From: Gemmatimonadota bacterium
GTDB taxonomy: Bacteria > Gemmatimonadota > Gemmatimonadetes > Gemmatimonadales > Gemmatimonadaceae
Direction of reading: 5' to 3'
Assembly: GCA_021298835.1 (NCBI GenBank)
Contig: JAJTHG010000012.1
Span: 1-57,802, forward strand
Length of the DNA: 57,802 bases
Numbering within the stretch: the stretch's first letter is position 1; every line of letters begins with the position of its first letter. Position numbers and translations under genes: made by a program. This document shows, one piece after another, positions 30,559-39,216 of this stretch. The notes below the pieces were generated by a model. It was not told where the DNA came from, searched no databases, and saw nothing but the letters and a program-made list of their open reading frames with translations.

Positions 30559-31941
30559 CTAGTGCGCGCTGGTGAGCGACACGCCCTTGGCGCGCAGCCA
30601 GCCTTCCATCTCGTCGCGGATGGCCGCGAGCCGCTCCGGGGTGCGCGCCTCGTACCGGCAGACGAGGATCGGCTGGGTGTTGCTGGCGCGGATGAGGCCC
30701 CACCCGTCGCCGAAGAGCACGCGGATGCCGTCCACGTCGATGCAGTCGTACCGGGCCTTGAAGTGCGCCACGGCCTCGGCGACGAGCGCGAATTTGCGGT
30801 CCTCGTCCACGTCCACGCGCAGTTCCGGCGTGCTGACGAAGGTCGGCACGTCGGCGAGCAGCGCCGCGACCGAGCGCCCGGAGTCGGCTACGATGCGCAG
30901 CAGGCGGGCCGCCGCGTAGGGGGCATCGTCGTGCCCGTAGAAGCCCTCGCCGAAGAACATGTGCCCGGACATCTCGCCCGCGATCGGCGCGTGGCGTTCC
31001 TTCATCTTGTCCTTGATGAGCGAGTGCCCGGTCTTCCACATGACCGGCTCGCCCCCCGCGGCGGTGATCGCGTCCGAGAGCGCCTGCGAGCACTTCACGT
31101 CGAAGATGATCGGCTGGCCCCGGCCCGTGCGCGCCAGCACGTCGCGGGCGTAGAGGATCAGGATGTGGTCGCCGCGCACGACACGGCCCTCCGCGTCCAC
31201 CATGCCGATACGGTCGCCGTCGCCGTCGAACGCCACCCCGAGGTCGGCCCCCTCGCGCCGCACGGCCGCGATGAGATCTGCGAGGTTGGCGTCCACCGTC
31301 GGGTCGGGATGGTGGTTCGGGAAGGTGCCGTCGCTTTCGCAGAAGAGGTACGTCGCCTGCGCGCCGATCCCGTCGAACAGCGGACGCGCGACGAGCGAGG
31401 CCACGCCGTTGCCGGCGTCCACCACCACCTTGAGGGGACGCGAGAGGCGCCCCGTCCGCTGCACGAGGTCGGCGACGTAGCGGTCGAGGACGGCCTCGTG
31501 CGTCACGCCGGCCGGCGCGGCGGTCGGCGGTGCCGGTGCCTCCGACAGGGCGCGCAGGTGCTGGATCTCCTCCGAGTGCACCGAGGCGTGCCCGATGCAG
31601 AGCTTGAAGCCGTTGAACTCGGGCGGGTTGTGCGACCCGGTGATCTGGATGCCGCCGACGACCGGCAGGTGGTGCAGCGTCCAGTAGAGCGTGGGGGTGG
31701 GGACCTCACCGACGTCAACCACCGGCACGCCGGCGGCGGTGAGCGCGCCGACGAGGGCGTCCCGCAGCGCGAGGCCGCTCGGGCGGTTGTCGCGGCCGAC
31801 GGCCACGGCCCCGGCCAGCCCCCGCTCGCGCAGCAGGGCGGCGTAGCCGCGGCCGACGGCCTGCGCGGCCTCCCGCGTCAGGTCGTCGCCGACGACGCCG
31901 CGGATGTCGTACTGTCGGAAGATGCGGGGATTGACGGCCAT
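30559..31941 (-). CDS. manB: Phosphomannomutase/phosphoglucomutase
   Basis: A 460-residue alpha-D-phosphohexomutase with the four-domain layout: phosphoserine loop TGSHNPPEFNG (S103), metal loop DGDGDRIG, sugar loop GEMSGHMFF and C-terminal phosphate loop RASNTQP. It interconverts hexose 1- and 6-phosphates for nucleotide-sugar and LPS synthesis. The GEMSGHMFF form suits the dual-specificity PMM/PGM subgroup. The gene starts 38 bases after nuoN, so it may be read from the nuo promoter. Confidence 0.93.
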   Translation of the reverse strand: MAVNPRIFRQYDIRGVVGDDLTREAAQAVGRGYAALLRERGLAGAVAVGRDNRPSGLALRDALVGALTAAGVPVVDVGEVPTPTLYWTLHHLPVVGGIQITGSHNPPEFNGFKLCIGHASVHSEEIQHLRALSEAPAPPTAAPAGVTHEAVLDRYVADLVQRTGRLSRPLKVVVDAGNGVASLVARPLFDGIGAQATYLFCESDGTFPNHHPDPTVDANLADLIAAVRREGADLGVAFDGDGDRIGMVDAEGRVVRGDHILILYARDVLARTGRGQPIIFDVKCSQALSDAITAAGGEPVMWKTGHSLIKDKMKERHAPIAGEMSGHMFFGEGFYGHDDAPYAAARLLRIVADSGRSVAALLADVPTFVSTPELRVDVDEDRKFALVAEAVAHFKARYDCIDVDGIRVLFGDGWGLIRASNTQPILVCRYEARTPERLAAIRDEMEGWLRAKGVSLTSAH

Positions 31942-31979
31942 GGTCGGGGCTGGTGGGCGGGAGCGGCGGGGTCCGGGGG

Positions 31980-33464
31980 TCAGCGCCCCGCGGGGAACGA
32001 CGAGGCGGCGCTGGCGCGGGCGACGCGCACCAGCGGCGTCGGATACACCCCGAACACCAGGATCACCACGACGGCCGTCGCGATGACCAGGCGCGTCATC
32101 GCCGGGGTCGGCGCGGGCGCCTCGGCGTCGGCAGGACGGGGCCGCATGAACATCACCATCACGACGTACAGGTAGAACGTCGCGCTCACGACGGTCGCGA
32201 CGACGAGGATGATGGACAGCGCGGTCTGCGGCACCGGGGCCTGCAGCGCCGCCTGCAGCACGTACCACTTGGCGAAGAAGCCGATGCCTCCCGCGAGCGG
32301 GAAGCCGAGGAGCGCCAGCATGAAGACCGCCATCGCCATCGCGAGGCCCGGGCGGACCTGCCACAGCCCCTCCAGACGCCGGGCGTGCAGGATGCCGTCG
32401 GCCGCCTCGCCCACCGCGCTCAGCACCGCGAAGGCGCCGATCGTCGCCAGCGCGTACGCGAGCAGGTAGAACTGGATCGCGGCCGCGCCGGCGGGGGTGT
32501 GCGTGGCCACCGCGACCAGCAGGAAGCCCGCGTGGGCGATGCTCGAATAGGCGAGCATCCGCTTGAGGTTGCGCTGCCGGATGGCAAAGGCGTTCCCGGC
32601 GATCATCGTGAGGGCGGCCAGCCACCACACCGCCTCGTTCCACGGAACGAGGGTGGGCGACACGGCCACGAGGGTCACGCGGACGAGCGCGGTGAATGTC
32701 GCCGCCTTGACGGCCGTGGCGAAGAACCCCGAGACGGGGGTCGGCGCCCCGTCGTACACGTCCGGCGTCCAGAGGTGGAACGGCACCGCCGCCACCTTGA
32801 ACGCGAACCCGACGAGCAGCAGGCCGAGGCCGGCGGTGGCCATCACCGAGGGCCCGGCTGCGAGCGCCTGGCCGATGCGCGCCAGGTCGGTCGTCCCGGT
32901 CGCGCCGTAGAGCAGCGCGATCCCGTAGAGCAGGAAGCCGGTCGAGAAGGCGCCGAGCAGGAAGTACTTGAGCGCCGCCTCGGCGCTGCGCGGATTGCGG
33001 CGGTCGATGCCCGCGAGCACGTACGACGCGACTGACATGAGCTCGATCCCGAGGAAGACGAGGATCAGGTCGCGTGCGGCCGCCAGCAGCATCATGCCGC
33101 CGGCGGCCAGCAGCACCAGCACCGCGGGTTCGGCGAGCGCCCAGCGCGCCCGGGGCGCGTGGTCGCGCATCACCATCAGCGTCAGCAGCGTGCCGAGCAG
33201 GATCACGACGTCCGCCATCCAGCGGAAGGCGTCGGTGGCGAGCGGCCCGACGCCTGTCCGCGGCAGAGTCGCGGCGGTGAAGGCCGTCGCGCAGGTGGCG
33301 GCGGCGATGGTCACGAGGGCCCCGAGGAGGAGGCCGCGGCGACGCCCCTCGGTCTCGGGGCCCCAGACCCCGTACAGGAGCAGGAGCATCGCCCCGCCCG
33401 AGACGACGAGATCGGGCAGGAGCGCGCGCGTCAGAAACGCGGGATCGGCGACGGGAGCGGTCAC
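31980..33464 (-). CDS. nuoN: NADH-quinone oxidoreductase subunit N
   Basis: A 494-residue antiporter-like membrane subunit with about 14 helices. Proton-channel residues are in FLGIELMSVASYVLAG (Glu of TM5), FKVAAVPFHLWTPDVYDGAP (Lys of TM7) and LKRMLAYSSIAHAGF. GTG start overlaps the stop of the truncated NuoM-like gene as GTGA. It is the last complex I subunit gene of the operon. Confidence 0.95.
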   Translation of the reverse strand: MTAPVADPAFLTRALLPDLVVSGGAMLLLLYGVWGPETEGRRRGLLLGALVTIAAATCATAFTAATLPRTGVGPLATDAFRWMADVVILLGTLLTLMVMRDHAPRARWALAEPAVLVLLAAGGMMLLAAARDLILVFLGIELMSVASYVLAGIDRRNPRSAEAALKYFLLGAFSTGFLLYGIALLYGATGTTDLARIGQALAAGPSVMATAGLGLLLVGFAFKVAAVPFHLWTPDVYDGAPTPVSGFFATAVKAATFTALVRVTLVAVSPTLVPWNEAVWWLAALTMIAGNAFAIRQRNLKRMLAYSSIAHAGFLLVAVATHTPAGAAAIQFYLLAYALATIGAFAVLSAVGEAADGILHARRLEGLWQVRPGLAMAMAVFMLALLGFPLAGGIGFFAKWYVLQAALQAPVPQTALSIILVVATVVSATFYLYVVMVMFMRPRPADAEAPAPTPAMTRLVIATAVVVILVFGVYPTPLVRVARASAASSFPAGR

Positions 33465-34081
33465 GGCAGGAGGATCGGCGGCGAGGGCGGCGCCCCGCGC
33501 GTCGTCAGTTCGAGGAAGCGCACCGCATCCGGCTCGAGCCGGCGCAGCACGGGCCCGGGGTGCACCCCGAGCCACGGCACGAGCATGGACAGCGTGCCGG
33601 GTACCGACACCTCGCGGCGCGTGAGGTCCGGCAGGGCACGCCACGCCAGGTCGCCGAGCGGGTCGCAGATCACCCGCTGCAGCGCCCGGAGTACGTACAC
33701 GGCTCCAAGCACGCCCCCCGCGGCCGCCAGGATCGCGAGCAGCGTCGAGGCCTTCCACGCGCCGACGAGCCCGGGGAACTCGCCCACGAAGCCGGCGGTC
33801 CCGGTGAGCCCCAGGCTGGCCAACGCGGCGAAGGCCACCACTGCGGAGAGCCTCGGCAGGGCCCGCGCGGGGCCTCCGAGCGCGTCGAGCTGCCGCGTCC
33901 CCGTGCGCCCCTTGTTCATCCCGACCACACCGAAGTCGGGCAGCCACTCCCCCTCGACGACGACCTGCCAGCCGAGCCGGTCGAGGTCGAACGCGAACCG
34001 GAGGCCGATTCCCAGCGGGAGCAGCAGCAGCACGGGCAGGATCCACTGGCCGTATCCGATCGCGTCGAGGAGGGACCGCAC
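33461..34081 (-). CDS. Truncated NuoM-like protein (mini-NuoM)
   Basis: A 206-residue membrane protein in an intact frame between nuoM and nuoN. Residues 1-25 resemble the first NuoM helix (YGQWILPVLLLLPLGIGLRF). From about 65 on it matches the C-terminal part of NuoM (LGGPARALPRLSAVVAF, LTGTAGFVGEF, the AVYVLRALQRVICDPL helix, and a tail like PGPVLRRLEPDA). The middle of NuoM, with the channel Glu/Lys residues, is absent, so it cannot pump like NuoM. GTG start ten bases after nuoM; its stop is coupled to nuoN. It could be an accessory subunit or a paralogue in decay. Confidence 0.75.
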   Translation of the reverse strand: MRSLLDAIGYGQWILPVLLLLPLGIGLRFAFDLDRLGWQVVVEGEWLPDFGVVGMNKGRTGTRQLDALGGPARALPRLSAVVAFAALASLGLTGTAGFVGEFPGLVGAWKASTLLAILAAAGGVLGAVYVLRALQRVICDPLGDLAWRALPDLTRREVSVPGTLSMLVPWLGVHPGPVLRRLEPDAVRFLELTTRGAPPSPPILLP

Positions 34082-34090
34082 GGGGGGACG

Positions 34091-35749
34091 CTAGCGGGAG
34101 GCGGACGGCGGCAGCGCCAGGGGCGCGGCCAAGGGCGCGGCCGGGGGCACGACCGGGGGCACGACCGGGGGCACGACCGGGGGCGCGACCGGGTCGGCGG
34201 GCACCGGCGCAGCCGACGGCCGACCACGCGACTCCACCCGCGCGACCAGCTTCCGCGCGCTCGGCTCGATGTGCCGCAGGAGCCCGCCCGGCGCCACCCC
34301 GAGCCCCACGATGACGACGGCGAAGACGAGCATCACCGCCTGCTCGCGCCGGTTCAGGTCGCGCAGCGAGCGGTTGGCCTCGTGCGCCAGCGGCTGGAAG
34401 AGCACCCGTTGGGTCGCCCAGAGGAAGTACACCGCCGCGAGGATGACGCCCAGCCCCGCGAGGAAGGTGGCGACCGGGAACTCGCGGTAGGCGCCGAGCA
34501 AGACGAGGAACTCCCCGACGAAGCCGTTGGTGCCCGGCAGGCCGATGCTCGCCAGCGAGACGAGCGTGAGCATCACCGCGAACATCGGCACCACGCGCGC
34601 GAGGCCGCCGAAGTTCGCGATCATCCCCGTGCCGCGCTGCTCGTGCAGGATGCCGAGCAGCAGGAACAGCGCGGCGTTCGTCACGCCGCTCGAGAGCATC
34701 ACGAGCACCGCCCCCTGCACGCTTTCCACCGAGCCGGCGAAGAGCCCGACGAGCACGAAGCCCGCGTGCGAGATCGCGGCGTACGAGACGAGCCGCTTGA
34801 AGTCGGGCTGCACCATCGCGACCAGCGCCCCGTAGATGATCCCCACGACGCCGAGCCCGATCACGACGCTCCGCACCGTCTCGTGCGTGACCGCGGCGGG
34901 AAAGAGCGGCATGGCGAAGCGGAACAGGCCGTACGCCCCCACCTTGATGCCGAGCGCGATTGCGGCCGTCGTCGGCGCCTCGTGCTGGGCGTCGGGGAGC
35001 CAGGTGTGGAACGGCCACATCGCCGACTTCACGGCGAAGGCGAGGAAGAACCCGGCGAACAGCCACACCTGCGCGGTCGTCGATGGCCCCGGCGCCCCCA
35101 CCAGCGCGTCGAGGGCGAAGGTTCCCTGCCCCGCCGACTTCCACAGCGCGCCGATCGCGACCAGCATCACCAGCGACGAGCCCATCGTGAACACGAAGAA
35201 CCGGAAGCTCGACCCCACGCGCTCGCGCCCGCCCCACACGCCGATCACGAAGTACAGGGGGACGAGCACGACCTCCCACATCACGTAGAACAGCAGGAGG
35301 TCGATGGCGACGAACACGCCGATGCACCCCGACGTGAACACCAGCAGCAGCACGTAGTACGACCGCAGCTTGTGTGTGACGGCGTTCCACGAGCCGACGA
35401 CGCTCAGGAACATCAGCCACGCGGTCAGCAGGATCATCAGCCCGCCCACGGGATCGACCCCCATGAGGATCCGGGCGCCCCATTCGCTGATCCACGGCAG
35501 GTCCACCACCGCCTGCCAGCCACCGGCTGCGGGGTCGAGCGACAGCCACAGCAGGGTCGCGAGCCCGGCCTCGATGCCGAGGGTGATCGCGGTGAGGACG
35601 CGGATCTCGCGGAGCGGCGAGGCGACCAACGCGTGGCCCGGTGCCGCGACGCGGCCGATGGCGAGCACCGCGCCCGCGCCGAGGAGCGGCACGAGCAGCA
35701 GCGCGGGCAGGATCCAGTGTCCGAGGAACGAGGCGAGATCGGCGGCCAT
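34091..35749 (-). CDS. nuoM: NADH-quinone oxidoreductase subunit M
   Basis: A 552-residue antiporter-like subunit. TM5 Glu lies in FYVMWEVVLVPLYFVIG, TM7 Lys in AVKSAMWPFHTWLPDAQ, and further channel residues in KVGAYGLFRF and KRLVSYAAISHAGF. After the normal end a ~45-residue Pro/Val/Ala tail follows, partly encoded by a 12-bp tandem repeat (PPVVPPVVPPVV). Starts three bases after nuoL. Confidence 0.96.
   Translation of the reverse strand: MAADLASFLGHWILPALLLVPLLGAGAVLAIGRVAAPGHALVASPLREIRVLTAITLGIEAGLATLLWLSLDPAAGGWQAVVDLPWISEWGARILMGVDPVGGLMILLTAWLMFLSVVGSWNAVTHKLRSYYVLLLVFTSGCIGVFVAIDLLLFYVMWEVVLVPLYFVIGVWGGRERVGSSFRFFVFTMGSSLVMLVAIGALWKSAGQGTFALDALVGAPGPSTTAQVWLFAGFFLAFAVKSAMWPFHTWLPDAQHEAPTTAAIALGIKVGAYGLFRFAMPLFPAAVTHETVRSVVIGLGVVGIIYGALVAMVQPDFKRLVSYAAISHAGFVLVGLFAGSVESVQGAVLVMLSSGVTNAALFLLLGILHEQRGTGMIANFGGLARVVPMFAVMLTLVSLASIGLPGTNGFVGEFLVLLGAYREFPVATFLAGLGVILAAVYFLWATQRVLFQPLAHEANRSLRDLNRREQAVMLVFAVVIVGLGVAPGGLLRHIEPSARKLVARVESRGRPSAAPVPADPVAPPVVPPVVPPVVPPAAPLAAPLALPPSASR
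34143..34190 (-). repeat. Four-copy 12-bp in-frame repeat in the nuoM tail
   Basis: Four tandem copies of gggggcacgacc (plus strand; the last has one change) encode the repeated VVPP in the extra C-terminal tail of NuoM. Related imperfect 12-base units precede it at about 34117-34142. Confidence 0.92.
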
Positions 35750-35752
35750 GGC

Positions 35753-37858
35753 TTACTTCATGAGGAGCATGAGGCCGAGCACCGCCAGCACCGCGATGGC
35801 GATCACCCAGACGTAGGTGCCTACGAGGCCGCTCTGCAACCGCGTCCCGGCCCACCCGATCCCCCGGGTCAGCGCCCCGGGGCCGCGCACGAAGAGCGCG
35901 TCGAGGACGCCGAGGTCGATCCCGCGCCACAGCACGAGCCGCGACACCTTGACGAGCGGTGCCACGATCAGCGCCTCGATCGCCTCGTCCACGAAGAACT
36001 TGTTCGACAGGAGCCAGCCGAAGCCGCTCGTGGGCGCGGGGGCGTCGGGGGCCGGCACGGCGTCCGGCCGGCAGACGACCCAGGCGATCGCGATCCCCGC
36101 CAGCGCCACCGCCACCGCCACGCCGACCAGCGCCTGCTCCGTCCCGTGGCCAAGCGCGGGCGCCCCGGCCGCCAGCACGGCCGCACCGCGACCGGTCACC
36201 GGGGCCAGCCAGTGCTCGAGGGTCCCCACCGGCCCCAGCGGCAGGAGCGCCGGCAGGTTGAGCCAGCCCCCCGCCACCGTCAGCGCGCCAAGCACGACCA
36301 GCGGGCCGCGCATGACCCACGGCGACTCCGCCACGTGCGCGGCGGCGTCGCCCGGCACCCGCGATGGGCCGTGGAAGGCGTAGCGCATCAGGCGCGTCAT
36401 ATAGACCGCCGTCAGCAGCGCCGTCACCAGCAGGATCGCATAGGCCGTCCCGAGCACCACCGACCCGGGGATCCCGAGCCACGTGGCCTGCGCGAGCGCG
36501 CTCCCGCCGGCCTGCCGGAATACGCTCGCGAGGATCTCGTCCTTCGAGAAGAACCCGGCGAGCGGCGGCACCCCGGCGATCGCGAGCGTCGCGATCCACA
36601 TCAGCGCGAACGTCACCGGCATCCGTCGGCGGAGCCCGCCCATCAGCCGGAGGTCCTGGGCGTCGCTCGTCTCGTCGTGGACCGCGTGGTAGCCGTGGTG
36701 GAGGGCATGGATCACCGCGCCGGCGCCCAGGAACAGGAGGGCCTTGAAGAACGCGTGCGTGACCAGATGGAAGAGCCCGGCGACGTAGGCCCCGGAGCCG
36801 ACCGCGACGAACATCATCCCGAGCTGCGAGACGGTCGAGTAGGCCAGCACCTTCTTGATGTCCCACTGCTTGAGGCCGATGACCGCCGCGAAGATCGCCG
36901 TCACCGCCCCCACGACCACCACCGTGAGCGACGCGACCGGGGCGATGGCGAAGAGGTCGGCCGACCGCGCCACGAGGTACACCCCGCCGGTCACCATCGT
37001 CGCCGCGTGGATGAGCGCGGAGACCGGCGTCGGGCCCGCCATCGCGTCCGGGAGCCAGATGTAGAGCGGCATCTGCGCCGACTTGCCCGCCGCCCCGAGG
37101 AAGAGGAACAGGCAGATCGCCGTCACCAGCCCGCCCCCCGCCGCGAGCTCCGGCACCCGCTGCGCGACCTCGCGGAAGTCGAGCGTGCCGAGGTTCGCCC
37201 ACAGCAGGAACATCGCGATCAGGAACCCGAAGTCGCCGACGCGGTTGACGATGAACGCCTTCTTGCCCGCGTCGGCGTTCCGCGTCTCGGAGAACCAGAA
37301 GCCGATCAGGAGGTACGAGGCCAACCCCACCCCCTCCCAGCCGACGAAGATCACGGCGTAGCTCGCCCCCAGCACGAGGGTGAGCATGAAGAACACGAAC
37401 AGGTTGAGGTAGGAGAAGTACCGCGGATAGCCCGGGTCGTCCGCCATGTAGCCGACGGAGAAGACGTGGATCAGGGCGCCGACGCCGGTCACGATCAGCG
37501 CCATCACCATGCTGAGCCGGTCCACCTGGAAGGCCCAGTCCACGCGCAGGTCGCCCGACGGCAGCCACGAGCCGTACGTCTGCACGTAGGGCCCGGCCGC
37601 GTCCGGCGCCCCCGCGAGTGCGGCGAAGACGGCGATCGCCACGCCGAAGGCCGCGACCACCGACCCGACGCCGATCACGTTGACCAGCGTGAACTGCGGG
37701 TGGCGCGACCCCTCGGTCTCCAGGCGCGTCGGATGGGCCGTCACGCGCGCGCGCACGGCGCCGCGCAGCGACAGCCACCCGTTGGCGACGAACCCGAGGA
37801 ACGGCAGCAGCGGCAGCAGCCAGACCAGGTCGGCCGCGGTGCCGGTGAGTGGATGCAT
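35753..37858 (-). CDS. nuoL: NADH-quinone oxidoreductase subunit L
   Basis: A 701-residue distal pump subunit with about 16 helices. Channel-forming segments are FVGWEGVGLASYLLIGFWF, GAAGKSAQMPLYIWLPDAM and the HAATMVTGGVYL helix. The C-terminal ~130 residues should form the long lateral helix and its anchor. It lies four bases past nuoK. Confidence 0.97.
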   Translation of the reverse strand: MHPLTGTAADLVWLLPLLPFLGFVANGWLSLRGAVRARVTAHPTRLETEGSRHPQFTLVNVIGVGSVVAAFGVAIAVFAALAGAPDAAGPYVQTYGSWLPSGDLRVDWAFQVDRLSMVMALIVTGVGALIHVFSVGYMADDPGYPRYFSYLNLFVFFMLTLVLGASYAVIFVGWEGVGLASYLLIGFWFSETRNADAGKKAFIVNRVGDFGFLIAMFLLWANLGTLDFREVAQRVPELAAGGGLVTAICLFLFLGAAGKSAQMPLYIWLPDAMAGPTPVSALIHAATMVTGGVYLVARSADLFAIAPVASLTVVVVGAVTAIFAAVIGLKQWDIKKVLAYSTVSQLGMMFVAVGSGAYVAGLFHLVTHAFFKALLFLGAGAVIHALHHGYHAVHDETSDAQDLRLMGGLRRRMPVTFALMWIATLAIAGVPPLAGFFSKDEILASVFRQAGGSALAQATWLGIPGSVVLGTAYAILLVTALLTAVYMTRLMRYAFHGPSRVPGDAAAHVAESPWVMRGPLVVLGALTVAGGWLNLPALLPLGPVGTLEHWLAPVTGRGAAVLAAGAPALGHGTEQALVGVAVAVALAGIAIAWVVCRPDAVPAPDAPAPTSGFGWLLSNKFFVDEAIEALIVAPLVKVSRLVLWRGIDLGVLDALFVRGPGALTRGIGWAGTRLQSGLVGTYVWVIAIAVLAVLGLMLLMK

Positions 37859-37861
37859 CGC

Positions 37862-38155
37862 TCAGCCCCCCAGGAGCCGGATGTCGGCGAGGTCGGCGCT
37901 CTTGAAGTGCCGGAAGGCCGAGATGATGATCGCGAGCCCCACCGCCGCCTCGGCCGCCGCGACGGTCATGACGAAGATCACCACGACCTGTCCGGTGACC
38001 CCGTGGAGCCGGCTGAGCGCCACGAAGCTCAGGTTGACGGCGTTCAGCATGAGCTCGACGCACATGAAGAGCATGATCGCGTTCCGTCGCACGAGCACGC
38101 CACCGACGCCGATCGCGAACAGCACGGCCGAGACGAAGAGGGACGCGCCGATCAT
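37862..38155 (-). CDS. nuoK: NADH-quinone oxidoreductase subunit K
   Basis: A 97-residue, three-helix membrane subunit with the conserved Glu in helix 2 ([15 protein letters not shown]) and Glu in helix 3 ([12 protein letters not shown]). ATG start overlaps the nuoJ stop as ATGA. Confidence 0.97.
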   Translation of the reverse strand: MIGASLFVSAVLFAIGVGGVLVRRNAIMLFMCVELMLNAVNLSFVALSRLHGVTGQVVVIFVMTVAAAEAAVGLAIIISAFRHFKSADLADIRLLGG

Positions 38156-38721
38156 GCCGCCGGCCCCTCGGGCACGGCCGGACCGCGCGACGCGGGCGAC
38201 TCGCGCCGCGCCAACGCCACCGCGCCGACGATCGCCGCCAGCAGGAGCACGCTCGTCACCTCGAAGGCCACCAGGTGCTCGGTGAAGAGCGCGCGCGCCA
38301 CCGGGGCGACGACGTTCGTCCCCTCGGCCGCCGGGAGCGGCGCCGTGGCCTCCGCCGGCGTCCGCGACGCCACGACGAGCTCGACGGCCAGCAGCAGGCC
38401 CACGAGCAGCGCCGCGCCGCGCACGCCCGGCTCGCGCAGGTCGAGCCGCGCGTCGTCACGGCCGAGGTTGAGCAGCATCACCACGAACAGGAACACCACC
38501 ATGATGGCCCCGGCGTACACCAGCACCTGCACGGCCCCGACAAACGGCGCCTCGAGCAGCACGTAGAGGGCCGCCAGGCAGAACATGGTGTTCACCAGCC
38601 AGAGCGCCGCCGCCACCGGGCTCCGGCGGGTCACGAAGAGCAGGGCGCTCGCGATCGCGATCGCGCCGAAGATCCAGAAGTGCGCCAGCTGCACGCCGGC
38701 CGCCGTCCACGTCACGCTCAC
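38152..38721 (-). CDS. nuoJ: NADH-quinone oxidoreductase subunit J
   Basis: A 189-residue membrane subunit with five helices; the conserved TM3 segment [26 protein letters not shown] is intact. GTG start overlaps the nuoI stop as GTGA. The short Pro-rich C-terminus is typical of this subunit's variability. Confidence 0.95.
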   Translation of the reverse strand: MSVTWTAAGVQLAHFWIFGAIAIASALLFVTRRSPVAAALWLVNTMFCLAALYVLLEAPFVGAVQVLVYAGAIMVVFLFVVMLLNLGRDDARLDLREPGVRGAALLVGLLLAVELVVASRTPAEATAPLPAAEGTNVVAPVARALFTEHLVAFEVTSVLLLAAIVGAVALARRESPASRGPAVPEGPAA

Positions 38722-39215
38722 TCCCCCTTCGGATCGGCGGGGTCCCACAGCTCGCACACGTCGTGCGTCTGCGACGTCAGGCGCGCCAGGTCGTACACGA
38801 ACCGGTCGCGGCTCAGCTCGGCGTTCTCGAAGTGGCGTCCCACGTGGATCGCCTCCTCCGGGCACACCTCCTGGCAGTAGCCGCAGAAGATGCACCGGAA
38901 CTCGTCGATCTCGAACACCAGCGGATAGCGGTTTCCCTGCTCGTCCTCGCCGGGCACCAGCTTGATGCAGTTCGCCGGGCACACGGTGGGGCACAGCCCG
39001 CAGGCGACGCACTTCGCCTTGCCATCCTCGGTGGTGAGCATCCGGTGCGTCCCGCGCCACCGCGGCGCGATCGGCCACCGCTGCTCGGGATACTGGACCG
39101 TCACCTTGTGCGGGTCCACCAGGTGCCGGAACGTCGTCGCCAGCCCGCTGAGCGTGCTCCGCAGGTAGCTCACCTCGCCCGTGGGCCGCTCCACCACCTT
39201 CACGCCGATCGCCAT
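38718..39215 (-). CDS. nuoI: NADH-quinone oxidoreductase subunit I
   Basis: A 165-residue ferredoxin-like subunit with two 4Fe-4S motifs, CVACGLCPTVCPANC and CIFCGYCQEVCPEEA (clusters N6a and N6b), in the connecting part of the peripheral arm. It lies between nuoH and nuoJ. Confidence 0.98.
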   Translation of the reverse strand: MAIGVKVVERPTGEVSYLRSTLSGLATTFRHLVDPHKVTVQYPEQRWPIAPRWRGTHRMLTTEDGKAKCVACGLCPTVCPANCIKLVPGEDEQGNRYPLVFEIDEFRCIFCGYCQEVCPEEAIHVGRHFENAELSRDRFVYDLARLTSQTHDVCELWDPADPKGE

Positions 39216-39216
39216 T

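Noticed and set aside
31980..38063. A 2027-codon open frame over nuoN to nuoK
   Set aside because: Only its last 494 codons read as NuoN; the rest is an antiparallel-free shadow over the mini-NuoM, nuoM and nuoL frames, common in high-GC DNA.
33560..38566. A 1668-codon plus-strand frame rich in His, Arg, Asp and Glu
   Set aside because: It is antisense to five intact nuo genes and has the composition expected of a GC-rich reverse strand.
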